Shown here: one piece after another, positions 34,098 through 43,225 of the stretch
Layout: every line of letters starts with the position of its first letter
How positions within the stretch are numbered: position 1 is the first letter of the stretch
NCBI RefSeq assembly: GCF_000336935.1
Contig: NZ_AOME01000080.1
Coordinates: 27,899-75,212, forward strand
DNA length: 47,314 bases
Direction: 5' to 3'
From: Halococcus salifodinae DSM 8989
GTDB lineage: Archaea > Halobacteriota > Halobacteria > Halobacteriales > Halococcaceae
The notes under the pieces: model-generated
What the model was told of the DNA's origin: nothing
The model's input: the letters and a program-made list of their open reading frames with translations, nothing else
Databases searched by the model: none
Made by a program: the position numbers and the translations under genes

Positions 34098-35260
34098 CAG
34101 TCCTCGCCGCCGTTGGCTGCCGTGGTCGATCCCCGTGCTCGGTCACCTGATCCAGTGCGTTCGGGCGTGCCATGTCCGGTGACGTCGACGTCCGACTCCG
34201 GGCGAGCGGTGAGCGTCCGCTGGGGGAACGGGATGGTGATCCCCTCGCGATCGAAAGCCGTCTTCACCGACTGGATCACGCTGGTCTTCGACGCCCAAAC
34301 GCGACGAGCGCTCGGCTTGTCGACCCAAAACCGGAGTTCGAGCACGATCCCCGAGTCGGCGAACCGTTTCAACACCGTCCGTGGCGAAGGGACCTCTCGA
34401 ATTCGGTCGTCGTGGTCTTCCATCGCTTCGGTGGCCACTGACATCGCGTGATCGAGGTCGGTCTCGTAGTCGACGCTCACCTCGATGTCGGCTCGGAACC
34501 GATCGTTCTCCGAGCGGTTGATCAGCGGATTGCTGGTGACTTCGTTGTTCGGGATCAGTACGTGCTCGTCGTCGAACGTCCGAATCTTGGTGTTGACGAT
34601 AGTCACGTCCCGAACCACGCCCTCGTGTTCTTCGACCTCGATCCAGTCGCCGACACGGAACGGCCGTGAAAAGAGGAGCACGAACCCGGCGGTGATCGCA
34701 CCGAGGGTGTCGCGTGCCGCGTAGCCGAGCACTGCCCCGAGCACGCCCGCACCGACGAACAGCTGTCCCGGATCGATGCCCCAGATGACGAGGAGCCCCA
34801 TGAACGCGAACACGAACACCCCGACGTCGGCGACGTGATACGCCACTTCGCTCTGGTGGTCGGTGATCGCGTCGTACTCCTCGGAGAGCCGATCGATCGA
34901 GCGGTTGATGAGTCGGATGAGGAGGTACGCGATCACGAGGACCGCGATCGTGACCAGTACGCGAGCCGCCTCGAAACGGGAGATGGACGCCGATTTGACG
35001 AGATATTCGACGAATCCGGTGACGTGCCAGACCACGGCCAACGCGAGGACGACACCCACGGTGAGCACCGCCACCGCGCCGGCCTGGGTCGCCTCGGTCA
35101 GCCGCGAGCTGTACCGTCGTTTGAGCGGTCGACCGGCCCGTCTGATGGCCTCGCCGACCACCGCCAGCAGCCCGAACAGCACGACGGTCCCGAGCAGTTG
35201 CTCGCCGAGCGTGTGGAAGTACGCCTGCTGCAACTCCTTTGCGTACTCGAAGACGTTCAT
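34097..35260 (-). CDS. MscS-family mechanosensitive channel
   Basis: 387 residues. Several TM helices precede the pore helix (LGAVLGYAARDTLGAITAGFVLLF) and the beta domain (FRVGDWIEVEEHEGVVRDVTIVNTKIR), hallmarks of MscS. It releases solutes on hypo-osmotic shock, relevant to a halophile. ATG 35260 is chosen because the upstream extension looks non-coding and overlaps the zinc-ribbon region. Placed between ksgA and hemK, it interrupts a conserved archaeal cluster. Confidence 0.92.
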   Translation of the reverse strand: MNVFEYAKELQQAYFHTLGEQLLGTVVLFGLLAVVGEAIRRAGRPLKRRYSSRLTEATQAGAVAVLTVGVVLALAVVWHVTGFVEYLVKSASISRFEAARVLVTIAVLVIAYLLIRLINRSIDRLSEEYDAITDHQSEVAYHVADVGVFVFAFMGLLVIWGIDPGQLFVGAGVLGAVLGYAARDTLGAITAGFVLLFSRPFRVGDWIEVEEHEGVVRDVTIVNTKIRTFDDEHVLIPNNEVTSNPLINRSENDRFRADIEVSVDYETDLDHAMSVATEAMEDHDDRIREVPSPRTVLKRFADSGIVLELRFWVDKPSARRVWASKTSVIQSVKTAFDREGITIPFPQRTLTARPESDVDVTGHGTPERTGSGDRARGSTTAANGGED

Positions 35261-35387
35261 CGTCGCGTCCCATCGCGGACATCGATGACGGCCGGTCGTC
35301 TCACTACCGGTTTCGACGGTCGAGCAGTCGACCGACCGTTCGAGACGGAACCCGACCGCCGAGACACAGAACAGTCGCGTACCCGAT

Positions 35388-35543
35388 TCAAACGGCGTCG
35401 AACCGCTCGCCACCGCATTCCGGACAGAGCTGCCGGCGCTCGTCGAACTCCGCGAGACAGTCGGTACAGCGATACGTCCTCGTCTCGTCGTCCCCGTCGG
35501 AAAGGATCGAGTCCCGCACCTCGTCTACGACGCCCATACCCAT
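35388..35543 (-). CDS. Small zinc-ribbon protein
   Basis: 51 residues. The ribbon YRCTDCLAEFDERRQLCPECGG has two CxxC knuckles (C-x2-C, x12, C-x2-C) after an acidic helical start. A TATA box (TTTAAT, 35575-35580) about 32 nt before ATG 35543 supports this start over ATG 35576. Role unknown; such ribbons often bind nucleic acid or proteins. Confidence 0.75.
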   Translation of the reverse strand: MGMGVVDEVRDSILSDGDDETRTYRCTDCLAEFDERRQLCPECGGERFDAV

Positions 35544-35574
35544 CCGTGCACCGCCACCCGTTTTTCTTCGCTGC

Positions 35575-35580
35575 ATTAAA
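35575..35580 (-). promoter_or_regulatory. TATA box of the zinc-ribbon gene
   Basis: TTTAAT on the minus strand; implies a transcript start a few bases before ATG 35543. Confidence 0.45.
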
Positions 35581-35654
35581 TCGCCGGGAACCCACGAACG
35601 CGGCGGTCACGTCGAGCGGTTCATCGACCCCGATCGTCGACCACCGGCCACGGT

Positions 35655-36542
35655 TCATTCGATCTCGCTCCCCGACGTCGCTTCCTCGCTGGGCGCACCG
35701 CCGACTTCCACACCGAGACGGGCGAGTGCAGCGAACTCCGTGGGAGTGAGATCGCCCGCTCGCTTTCTCAGTAACCCCTCGTCGGCGGCCTCGACCACCG
35801 CTGCCGGTTGCTCGATCCCCGAGATGTGGGTCGTGTTGCGGATCGCGTTGCGGACGGTCTTGCGCCGCTGGGTGAACACCGCCCTGACGAACGCGAGAAA
35901 CGCCGTCTCGTCGATCGCGTAGTCCGGATCGCGCGGGGAGGCTCGCACGACACTGCTCTCGACGGCCGGTGGCGGCGAGAACGCCTCCGGTGGCACAGTT
36001 TCGACGATCTCGCACTCGGCGTAGTGGCCCACGGTCACCGACAGCCGACCGTAGTCGTCGGTGCCGGGGGCAGCGACCATCCGCTCGGCGAACTCTTTCT
36101 GTACCATGACCACGAGCGGTCGCTTCGCTGGCAGCAATCGAAAGAGCACCTCGCTCGACACGCCATAGGGAAGGTTCGACACCGACGCGGAGAACTCGGG
36201 CAAGTCCACCGAGAGCGCGTCGCCCTCGATGATGTCAAGCCGCCCGTCAGTGCAGGCGTCGGCGAACTCCTCACGAAGGAAGTCGGCGAGACGCGTGTCG
36301 CGCTCGACCACTGTGACGCGGTCGGCGACATCGAGCACGCGATCGGTCAGCGCGCCCGTTCCGGCCCCGATCTCGAGGACGTGACTAGTGTCGAATCCTT
36401 CAGCGTACGTCGGAAGACGGTCGAGCACTCGATCGTCGACGAGAAAGTGTTGATCCTGGTTCCGGTCGGGTTGGATGCCTGCCCGGGCCAGCAGCGCGTC
36501 GGGATCACGACTCTCCGTCGACGAACGGTTCCGCCCGGTCAT
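35655..36542 (-). CDS. rsmA: 16S rRNA dimethyladenosine transferase
   Basis: 295 residues (KsgA/Dim1). The N-terminal QDQHFLVDDRVLDRL, SAM site LEIGAGTGALTDRVL, acidic VVERD, and catalytic SNLPYGVSS (NLPY) are all present, followed by the C-terminal helical domain with FTQRRKTVRNAI. It dimethylates the two adjacent adenines near the 3' end of 16S rRNA during small-subunit maturation. Part of the L21e-Rpo4-DUF655-KsgA run. Confidence 0.96.
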   Translation of the reverse strand: MTGRNRSSTESRDPDALLARAGIQPDRNQDQHFLVDDRVLDRLPTYAEGFDTSHVLEIGAGTGALTDRVLDVADRVTVVERDTRLADFLREEFADACTDGRLDIIEGDALSVDLPEFSASVSNLPYGVSSEVLFRLLPAKRPLVVMVQKEFAERMVAAPGTDDYGRLSVTVGHYAECEIVETVPPEAFSPPPAVESSVVRASPRDPDYAIDETAFLAFVRAVFTQRRKTVRNAIRNTTHISGIEQPAAVVEAADEGLLRKRAGDLTPTEFAALARLGVEVGGAPSEEATSGSEIE

Positions 36543-36638
36543 GACTCGGTGTATCCGTTCGTCGCTTGTTAAACGCCCTGTTTGGCTGCGGCGCGCGCTC
36601 GGTCGGTCAACGATGGTCGAGATATGATGGCGGGTTCG

Positions 36639-37226
36639 CTACCCTTCGTTCGGGTCGCGCCCGACGAAGATGCGGTACTTGAGGTCGTCGTCGCGGAGTT
36701 CCTCGATCAGCCGTTCGACGAGGATCTCCTTCGGGCGGTGGAGCCCCGCGACCCGCTCTTCGAGGTCGTCGAACCCATCAAATGGTTCGCGCTTTCGCTC
36801 GTCGAGGATCGAGTTCCGGAGCTTCTTCCCGATCCCGGGGAGCAAGTTGATCTGGTGGAGCCGGAGCGTGATCGGCTGAGCGTCGTTGTAGAAGTCGACG
36901 AACCGCGCCTCGTCGCGGTCGATGATCTCCTCGACCGCGTACTCGAGCTCCGACCGCGCGGCGTTCGAGAGGTCGTCGTAGGCCACCTCACGAGCGGATT
37001 CGACTCCCTCGGCGTCGAACTGGATCCGATCGCCGATAGAAATGTCGGCGTCCTCGGCCAGCGTCAGCTCCCGGAGTTGAAACTGTGACTCCCCGAGGGT
37101 GTAGGCGAGCGGCGGTTTCCGGTGTGCTGGCCGGTCGTCGTCGGGACGGCCGTTGGGCAGCAGATCGAGCACGACGGCTCGTGTCCGCTCGGTCGATGCC
37201 CCGTCGTCACTCTCGGTGTCACTCAT
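36639..37226 (-). CDS. DUF655 family RNA/DNA-binding protein
   Basis: 195 residues. An OB-like N-terminal part (YTLGESQFQLRELTL, GDRIQFDAEG) is followed by a C-terminal helix-hairpin-helix region with INLLPGIGKKLRNSILDERK. This is the archaeal DUF655 arrangement, almost always next to rpo4 and ksgA. The role is presumed RNA-related but not established. Confidence 0.92.
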   Translation of the reverse strand: MSDTESDDGASTERTRAVVLDLLPNGRPDDDRPAHRKPPLAYTLGESQFQLRELTLAEDADISIGDRIQFDAEGVESAREVAYDDLSNAARSELEYAVEEIIDRDEARFVDFYNDAQPITLRLHQINLLPGIGKKLRNSILDERKREPFDGFDDLEERVAGLHRPKEILVERLIEELRDDDLKYRIFVGRDPNEG

Positions 37227-37265
37227 GCCCCCATTACACCGAGGACGTACTTAAATTCGCGGCGA

Positions 37266-37622
37266 TCAGACGTGTTTCGCCACGATCGCGAGAACGTCGT
37301 CGAGCTCGTCTCCCGACAGCGAAAACCGCTCCTGGGCGTAGATCGCCCGGAGCTCGTCACGGTTCGCCGGTTTGAGATCCGCGATCTTGTACGCGGTCGG
37401 TTCGTCGACTTTCTCGTGGTCGCGGAGCTCGGCCACGAACTCTCGGGCCTCCTCGGGCGTGAGATCCGCGAATCGGTTGACGTGATCGATGGCGCGTGCG
37501 AGCTCGTAGGGCATCTCACGGTCCTCGTCGGCCGCGTGCTCGGCCTCGACGTCGGCGAGCAGTTCCTTGGTTTCGGCAAGCGTGAGATACTCCTCGTCGA
37601 GCTGCTCCTTGAAGATCGTCAT
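37266..37622 (-). CDS. rpo4: RNA polymerase subunit Rpo4 (RpoF/Rpb4)
   Basis: 118 residues, helical, acidic. The segment [17 protein letters not shown] and the HRDC-like [33 protein letters not shown] region are typical. With Rpo7 it forms the polymerase stalk. Its ATG overlaps the L21e stop by 4 nt. Confidence 0.93.
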   Translation of the reverse strand: MTIFKEQLDEEYLTLAETKELLADVEAEHAADEDREMPYELARAIDHVNRFADLTPEEAREFVAELRDHEKVDEPTAYKIADLKPANRDELRAIYAQERFSLSGDELDDVLAIVAKHV

Positions 37623-37909
37623 TCCTGCCGGCTGAGATGCTCCGGGGTGACGATCAGGGTCTTCGCGGTGTCGCCGTCGACGATCTCGACCTGATAGGCA
37701 CGACCCTGGCTGCCGAGCACCTCGCCAGTGTGACCGTTGAACCGAGGATGGAATCGTCCATCGGGGACGCTCGGATCGAGATTGAGGTGGACGCGATCGC
37801 CCTCGTCGAAGTCCTCGATCGCACGCTGGGGCGGGGACGTGCCGCGCTCACGTGGATCGTTCGAGAGCTTGTGCCGGGTCTTCTTCAGTGGTCCTTTCGA
37901 GTTAGGCAT
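37619..37909 (-). CDS. rpl21e: 50S ribosomal protein L21e
   Basis: 96 residues. Opens [23 protein letters not shown] and contains the SH3-like barrel strands [28 protein letters not shown], as in other archaeal L21e proteins. First gene of the L21e-rpo4-DUF655-ksgA run. ATG 37909 gives the canonical N-terminus. Confidence 0.96.
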   Translation of the reverse strand: MPNSKGPLKKTRHKLSNDPRERGTSPPQRAIEDFDEGDRVHLNLDPSVPDGRFHPRFNGHTGEVLGSQGRAYQVEIVDGDTAKTLIVTPEHLSRQE

Positions 37910-37988
37910 ACGGCTCGGTTGTTTTCCGGCCGTGATAAAACGTGCGTTCCGGGCCGACACGTCGCGACGGTCGCAACGCCTCTCCCGC

Positions 37989-38255
37989 TTATATCCGGCC
38001 GACGTTCTCGACTGCGACGCTTTCGACGGTATCGACCTCGGTGAACGCCTCCTCGACCGCCTCGGTCCCACCGGCGTCGTCGGGCACGATCACCGTCGGC
38101 AGGAGGGCAACGAGGCCGAACGCGACGTCGTCGCGCTTGAACCCGTTGATCTTCGCGCCCTCGGGTAGCGAGTCCTCGAGTTCGTGCTGGAGCTCGTCGA
38201 GGTCGATCTCGGGGCTCTCCGGCATCACCTTGAGCTTCGCGGCGACCTTCCCCAT
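37989..38255 (-). CDS. ef1b: Translation elongation factor aEF-1beta
   Basis: 88 residues. [19 protein letters not shown] and [26 protein letters not shown] are the archaeal EF-1beta nucleotide-exchange domain, which regenerates aEF-1alpha-GTP. Starts 2 nt after the zinc-finger gene stop; the two are one transcript. Confidence 0.95.
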   Translation of the reverse strand: MGKVAAKLKVMPESPEIDLDELQHELEDSLPEGAKINGFKRDDVAFGLVALLPTVIVPDDAGGTEAVEEAFTEVDTVESVAVENVGRI

Positions 38256-38257
38256 CG

Positions 38258-38443
38258 TTAGGGCCCTGTGAACCCGCAGTCGGGACACTCGTAGAGGTTA
38301 CTCTGCTTGCGACAGGTCGCACACCGGTAGATCTGGGTCCCACACTCGGGACAGTCGAAGGCGGCGGCGTTGGTGCCCGAGATGTTGATCCCACACGAGA
38401 CACACGAGCGGGTCTGGCTTCCCTGTTGTTCGCTTTCGCTCAT
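38258..38443 (-). CDS. HVO_2753-family small zinc-finger protein
   Basis: 61 residues with four CxxC knuckles: CVSCG, CPECG, CATCR, CPDCG. This is the tandem zinc-finger micro-protein found just ahead of aEF-1beta in haloarchaea (Haloferax HVO_2753 type). It can bind two zinc ions. The gene overlaps nothing and leads directly into ef1b. Function in translation is inferred only from position. Confidence 0.9.
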   Translation of the reverse strand: MSESEQQGSQTRSCVSCGINISGTNAAAFDCPECGTQIYRCATCRKQSNLYECPDCGFTGP

Positions 38444-38550
38444 GATGGATCGGATGCGACCGGCAGGTTAAGTCTTGTCGAAACCCGCTCGCGACCAAGC
38501 GAAAAATCGGCACGTTCGATCGGCGCAGTCGGTCGCGGAGCGCCCGAGGA

Positions 38551-39675
38551 CTACTCGACGGTGATCTCGGCGTCGTCGACGACGGCGCTGCCGTCCTGGA
38601 CGTAGGCACCGTCGGCCTCGCCGCCGGAGGTGAGGAAGTCGTAGCTGCCGTTGCCGTTGGTGTCCTTGTGCGGCATGGCGATCAGGGTCTGGTCCTCCTC
38701 GAGGCTCGACTGATCGTAGTCCCCGCCGGGGACGCCCGAGTACAGCGGTACGTTCACGTCCATCTGCGTGCCGGCGTCGAACTTCTCGGAGACGCCGATG
38801 ACGCTCCCGGCGACGTTACCGTCGAGCAGACTGCTGTCGTGCATCGCGACGAACCCACCGTCGGGCAGCGCGGCCGACGCGACCGTGACGCTCGATCCGT
38901 CCGTGGTCTGGTTCTCGAACGTCGCCGACGCCATCTCGGGCACGTCGTTCTCGCCGACGATGAACTGTTTGGCGATCGGAAGCACCTGGTCCATCGAGCG
39001 CGCCTCGTTGAACGCCTCTGGTGCGGGCCGCTGGAGGTTGAGCAACTGGAAGTACGTCTGGTGTTCGGCCTCCACGCTGTGGATGCTGAGCGCGGCCTTC
39101 AGCACTTCCTCGTTGTCGATCATCGGTGCTGCGCCGGCGTAGGCGGAGACGCCGATGGCCTCGATCCGGTCGCTGAGTGCGACGAACTCCTCCATCGAGG
39201 AGTACGGGAACTCGTACTCGGCGGCCTCGACGGGTGTACCGCCGAGATCGTTGATCGTCTGTGTCAGCGCCTCGACGTGGGCCTGTTCGTGGTCCCGAAC
39301 GTCCTGGATCTGCTGGTACGTCGAGTACTGGAGGGTCGGTCGCGCGAAGTACTGGGCCACTGCCGACCGTTCGACTTCCTCCTCGGAGTGTTCGGCGAGG
39401 AACTGGTCGTAGTAGTTCGCTTCGAGGTGTTCGAGCGTCAGCGCGAAGTTCAGGATGTCGACGTCGCTCGGACCCGATCCACTGCTTCCGCCGTCGCTGC
39501 CGCCCTCGTTCGCGGCAGCGGTGCCGGCTCCGAGCGCCGACAGCGCGGTTGCGCCGGCACCGACTTTCGCCGCATCGCCCATGAACGCCCGCCGCGAGCG
39601 CAGTTGATCGCTGACCTGTCCGACGAAGTCGAGAACGCCATCAGACTCCTCTCGGATCGTGTTGTTATCAGTCAT
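38551..39675 (-). CDS. Tat-exported ferritin-like protein with extra C-terminal domain
   Basis: 374 residues. Twin-Arg signal SRRAFMGDAAKVGAGATAL, then a ferritin-like four-helix domain (about residues 70-230) with ILNFALTLEHLEANYYDQFL, RDHEQAHVEALTQTINDLGG and IHSVEAEHQTYFQLL supplying Glu/His ligands. This is the desiccation-related Ferritin_2-type group. A C-terminal beta domain of about 110 residues with PHKDTNGNGSYDF (DUF7282-like) is absent from the paralogue downstream. Secreted or surface-anchored; substrate and metal unknown. ATG 39675 gives a normal Tat signal. Confidence 0.88.
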   Translation of the reverse strand: MTDNNTIREESDGVLDFVGQVSDQLRSRRAFMGDAAKVGAGATALSALGAGTAAANEGGSDGGSSGSGPSDVDILNFALTLEHLEANYYDQFLAEHSEEEVERSAVAQYFARPTLQYSTYQQIQDVRDHEQAHVEALTQTINDLGGTPVEAAEYEFPYSSMEEFVALSDRIEAIGVSAYAGAAPMIDNEEVLKAALSIHSVEAEHQTYFQLLNLQRPAPEAFNEARSMDQVLPIAKQFIVGENDVPEMASATFENQTTDGSSVTVASAALPDGGFVAMHDSSLLDGNVAGSVIGVSEKFDAGTQMDVNVPLYSGVPGGDYDQSSLEEDQTLIAMPHKDTNGNGSYDFLTSGGEADGAYVQDGSAVVDDAEITVE

Positions 39676-39841
39676 TGTCGTTCCGTGCGTCGCCGCACGG
39701 ACCGTTGTTCGCCCATCGTCCGTATGAAGGTAGGCCGAACTGCGGCCCAAATTCGTCTGATGGGGCCGGGACGGCAGTGAACGGAGACGGCTCTCGGCGG
39801 TGCGTGACCGTTCGAAAAATCGAGAGTGTGGTGCCGCTGGA

Positions 39842-40612
39842 TTACTCGGAGACGATCAGCGGGGAGACGATACCGACGACCTGGTCCATGCTGCGGGCCG
39901 GGTCGAACGCGTCCGGCATCGAGCTCTTCGGCAGGAGCGCACCGAAGTAGCTGGTGTGGCGTGCCTCGACCGAGTGGATCGACAGTCCCGCCTTCACGAC
40001 AGCTTCGGCCTCGAGGAACGGCGCTGCGCCCGCGTACGCCGACGTGCCGACCGCTTCGACACGGTTCGAGAACTTGACGAACGATTCGAGCGAATCGTAC
40101 GGGAACTCGTAGTCGGCAGCCTCGACCGGCGTGCCGCCGAGGTCGTTGATCGTCTTCGTGAGTGCCTCGACGTGAGCCTCCTCGTGGTCGCGGATCGTCA
40201 CGAGCTCCTGCCAGGTCGAGTACTGGAGCTGCGGATCGGCGAACTTCGCCCCGATGGCGTCGGATCGCTCGATCTCGCCCTCGGAGTACTCGTCGAGGAA
40301 CTCGTTGTAGTACGCGGCCTCGAGATGTTCGAGCGTCAGCGCGAAGTTCAGGATATCGACGTCGCTGGCCTCGTGATAGGCGGCCGCAGAGCCCGACGCG
40401 ACGGTCCCGAGCGCGACCGCACCGGCCCCGGCCTTCGCAGCGTTGCCCATGAACGAACGTCGGTTCAGTGCGCCGCTGACACGGCCGAGCAGGTCCCGCG
40501 TGCTCTCGCTCGCGCGGTCGATGCCGTCGTCTGTGTTGTCGAACTCGAAGTCGTCCGGATCGACGAAGCTCTCCCCTGCTTCGATGCGTTCCGCAATAGT
40601 GTCGTTTGACAT
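39842..40612 (-). CDS. Tat-exported ferritin-like protein
   Basis: 256 residues. Unusually long acidic N-terminus (about 50 residues) precedes the Tat motif NRRSFMGNAAKAGAGAVAL. The ferritin-like domain repeats that of the next gene almost motif for motif (ILNFALTLEHLEAAYYNEFL; RDHEEAHVEALTKTINDLGG; IHSVEARHTSYFG). A duplication is evident; gap 166 nt. A strong TATA box lies 39 nt upstream of ATG 40612. Confidence 0.88.
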   Translation of the reverse strand: MSNDTIAERIEAGESFVDPDDFEFDNTDDGIDRASESTRDLLGRVSGALNRRSFMGNAAKAGAGAVALGTVASGSAAAYHEASDVDILNFALTLEHLEAAYYNEFLDEYSEGEIERSDAIGAKFADPQLQYSTWQELVTIRDHEEAHVEALTKTINDLGGTPVEAADYEFPYDSLESFVKFSNRVEAVGTSAYAGAAPFLEAEAVVKAGLSIHSVEARHTSYFGALLPKSSMPDAFDPARSMDQVVGIVSPLIVSE

Positions 40613-41074
40613 AGTTGGGTGCTCACCCACTCCGTAATCACACCAAGACCATATAAAAATATACCCCGAACTCGGACCCAAATTCGTCCCCGTTCACGCT
40701 GCTGCCATCCCATTGCATCGATTCATGCAGCCCGAACCGTGCTGCCGTGCACTGGCCGGTGGTGTGCCGGTAACGAGACCGATCAAACGGGACTCGCACA
40801 ACGGTATCACCGAGCGTGCCATGGACTATCTCAACCCGAACGCTTTAACTGGCTGTCCGCGAATCGTCCCATGATACACGAAAACAGTGATGGATCACTG
40901 CACGGACGACGGCCGGCGGTCGCCCGCGTTCGAACCACCGGTTCGTCACGCGGTTTCGTCGTCCCGTCACGGTCGGGATCCGTTCGGCGGAGAACCCATC
41001 GACCGGGCGATCGCCTGGCGGCCAGAGGGACATCGGACGCCGACGCAGCGACGTCTTCCACGTGGTGGTGCGTC
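40613..41074. other. Divergent intergenic region and possible leader of the Bat-HTH gene
   Basis: 462 bases. TTTAAC at 40844-40849 on the plus strand lies 23-28 nt before ATG 40872, so transcription probably starts there. Two frames follow: MIHENSD.. in phase with the regulator, and a 63-codon frame (40887-41078) whose TGA overlaps the regulator GTG. Both are Arg-rich and unlike haloarchaeal coding sequence. Confidence 0.45.
40651..40659 (-). promoter_or_regulatory. Strong TATA box for the ferritin-like gene
   Basis: TTTTTATAT on the minus strand, 39 nt before ATG 40612; predicts a leader of about 14 nt. Confidence 0.6.
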
Positions 41075-41719
41075 GTGAATCTGATCGCCGTCGTCGATAT
41101 TGCTCATTCGGATCTCTCCCTGGCACCGACGATCCGCGAGTGTTCCGACGTGACGATCCGGGTCGTGCCACAGTCCGGCACCGATCCCGACACGGGGATC
41201 TTCTTCTTCCTCGTCGAGAACCCCGGTGAGGAGTTCGAAGCCCAGCTCGACGAGGACCACACGGTCGCGGAGTGGGAGTTGGTGGCGGGCTCGGAAGCGA
41301 CCCGCGTCTATCGGATCCGCCACCCGCCCGAGACGAAGCTCATCTCGCCGAAGACGAGCGAGCTCAGCGGGCTGATGCGCGAGGCGATCACCAACGCCCG
41401 CGGCTGGACGGTCCGACTCCAGTTTCCCGACCGGGAAGCGCTCGCCGCGCTTGCGGACTACTGCGACGAAGAGGACATCTCCTTTACCCTCCAGCAGATG
41501 TTCCGGCAGGACGAGTGGAACGGCGGCGAACCCACGGGACTGACCGAGGCCCAGCGCGTCGCGCTGGTGACGGCCTACGAGAACGGCTACTTCGAGGAGC
41601 CGCGCGAGGCCCGCCTCGCCGACATCGCGGCCGAACTCGATCTCTCGCCGACAGCCGTCGGCGGTCGGATCCGTCGTGGGACGGCGAAGCTCGTCGAGAC
41701 GGCGCTCTTGGAGGAATAA
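41075..41719 (+). CDS. Bat-type HTH_10 transcriptional regulator
   Basis: 214 residues from GTG 41075. The N-terminal about 150 residues are the bacterio-opsin-activator-like sensor region seen in haloarchaeal Bat homologues. The C-terminus is HTH_10: LTEAQRVALVTAYENGYFEEPREARLADIAAELDLS followed by GRIRRGTAKLV. It should bind DNA as a regulator; target and signal unknown. The start is ambiguous: an in-frame ATG at 40872 has a leaderless TATA but would add about 68 atypical residues. Confidence 0.85.
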   Translation: MNLIAVVDIAHSDLSLAPTIRECSDVTIRVVPQSGTDPDTGIFFFLVENPGEEFEAQLDEDHTVAEWELVAGSEATRVYRIRHPPETKLISPKTSELSGLMREAITNARGWTVRLQFPDREALAALADYCDEEDISFTLQQMFRQDEWNGGEPTGLTEAQRVALVTAYENGYFEEPREARLADIAAELDLSPTAVGGRIRRGTAKLVETALLEE

Positions 41720-41830
41720 CTCGATCGCGGTCGGCGTATCGATCGCCATAGCGTCGTCCACTCGCCGTGACGCACCGACTGACACGCGTGATCCGCGACA
41801 AAAACGACGGCCGGCTGGCGCGAGCGAGTT

Positions 41831-43225
41831 TTACTCGGACTCGGCGTCCTTTCGCGCGTTCAGTTTGGCCTGCTCGCGGGCGCTCGGGTTGACCGACTCC
41901 TTGAACGGCACTTCGGCCACCGTGGCGTACACCGACTCGCCAGGCTCCTCGGCGTACTCGTCGGGGAGATGCACCTGGAACTCGATATCGAGATCCTCCT
42001 CGTAGATCTCGTCGTCGAGCGCCGCGTCGGTCTCTTTCTGGAGTTTCTCCGCCGGCACGAACCCCAGGCCGATGTTGGTCTCCAGCTCGGGGTTGTGCCA
42101 CGGCGAGGTCATGTACCCACACTCCTCGCCCGTGTCGGGATCGGAGACGAGCCAGAAGTCGGACGCGTAGTCCCGGATCGGCTCGCCCGCCATCTTCAGC
42201 CCGACCATCTTGAGATTGAACGGGTACTCGCCGTTCTCGATCTGCTCCTGCTGTGCTTCGAGTGCCTCCTTGCCGACGTAGTCGCCGTCCTTGTCGTCGG
42301 GGACCTGGTAGCCGAGGTTGACCTGGAACGGCGAGGTCTCGTGGTCCATGTCCTGGCCCCACGAGAGGATGCCTGCTGCGATCCGACGGTGGTGGCCCGG
42401 CGCGATCTGCATCCCGCCGTGGTCCTTCACGGTCTCCAGTACGGGGTCCCACACCCGCTCGGCGTTCTCCATCGCCTCTTTCACGTAGATCTCGAAGCCC
42501 TTCTCACCCGAAAAGCCGGTCTGGCTCACGAGCACGGGACAGCCGTCGACCTCGGCCTCCATCAGGCCGTAGTAGGGGATTTCAGATACTTCCTCGCCGA
42601 CGACCTCGCGCATCACGTCCTCGGAGCGCGGGCCCTGGATCTGCATCGGCGCGACGTCGATCTCGTCGATCTCGACGTCGAACTCCTTGCCGACGTTGAC
42701 GCCCTCGATCCACTGCATCAGCGTGGAGTCGGAGATCGAGAACCAGAACTCGTCTTCCTCGACGCGCAGCAAGATCGGATCGTTCAGCACGCCGCCGTCC
42801 TCGTTGCAGAGGATGACGTACTTGCCGTGCATCGGCTCGATCTCGGTCGCGTCCCGGGTGATGACGTAGTCGGTGAGCGCCTCCGCATCGGGGCCCTTCA
42901 CGCGGATCTGGCGCTCCACGGCGACGTCCCAGAGGGTGACGGCCTCGGTCAGTGCTTCGTACTCGGCCATCGCGCCGCCGTCTTCGGGTTCGACCAGCCC
43001 TCGGGGGTGGTAGAGCCGGTTGTAGACCGTCGCGCGCCACGCGCCCTCCTCGTTGAACGACTTGTGGAAAAAGGGAGATTTGCGGACCCGGGTCGAGACC
43101 AGCATCTCGATGCCCGGGTCGCCCGACTGGCGCAGGTTTCGCGGGAGCACGCGGTCGGACTGGTCGACGTTCGGGTGGTTCGGATGCGAATCGCGTTCGG
43201 TGGACGGTGGTTCGGATTCTGCCAT
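41831..43225 (-). CDS. Aminomethyltransferase/DMSP-demethylase-like (GcvT/DmdA superfamily)
   Basis: 464 residues. The DmdA/GcvT signatures are TVYNRLYHPRG, WDVAVERQIRVKGPDA, KYVILCNEDGGVLNDPILL, APMQIQGPRS and SQTGFSGEKGFEIYV. These folate-dependent enzymes move a methyl or aminomethyl group from a substrate to tetrahydrofolate. No glycine-cleavage H or P gene is adjacent, so a demethylase (DMSP, sarcosine or similar) is more likely than GcvT. A folD-like gene lies across the 700-bp gap on the opposite strand, suggesting one-carbon use. Confidence 0.88.
   Translation of the reverse strand: MAESEPPSTERDSHPNHPNVDQSDRVLPRNLRQSGDPGIEMLVSTRVRKSPFFHKSFNEEGAWRATVYNRLYHPRGLVEPEDGGAMAEYEALTEAVTLWDVAVERQIRVKGPDAEALTDYVITRDATEIEPMHGKYVILCNEDGGVLNDPILLRVEEDEFWFSISDSTLMQWIEGVNVGKEFDVEIDEIDVAPMQIQGPRSEDVMREVVGEEVSEIPYYGLMEAEVDGCPVLVSQTGFSGEKGFEIYVKEAMENAERVWDPVLETVKDHGGMQIAPGHHRRIAAGILSWGQDMDHETSPFQVNLGYQVPDDKDGDYVGKEALEAQQEQIENGEYPFNLKMVGLKMAGEPIRDYASDFWLVSDPDTGEECGYMTSPWHNPELETNIGLGFVPAEKLQKETDAALDDEIYEEDLDIEFQVHLPDEYAEEPGESVYATVAEVPFKESVNPSAREQAKLNARKDAESE

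Noticed and set aside
30789..34451. 1220-codon plus-strand open frame over 31-34 kb
   Set aside because: It crosses the inverted repeat, overlaps the MFS gene in another frame and runs antisense to three genes (enoyl-CoA hydratase, HemK2 and part of MscS) with clear motifs; composition is unlike any protein family.
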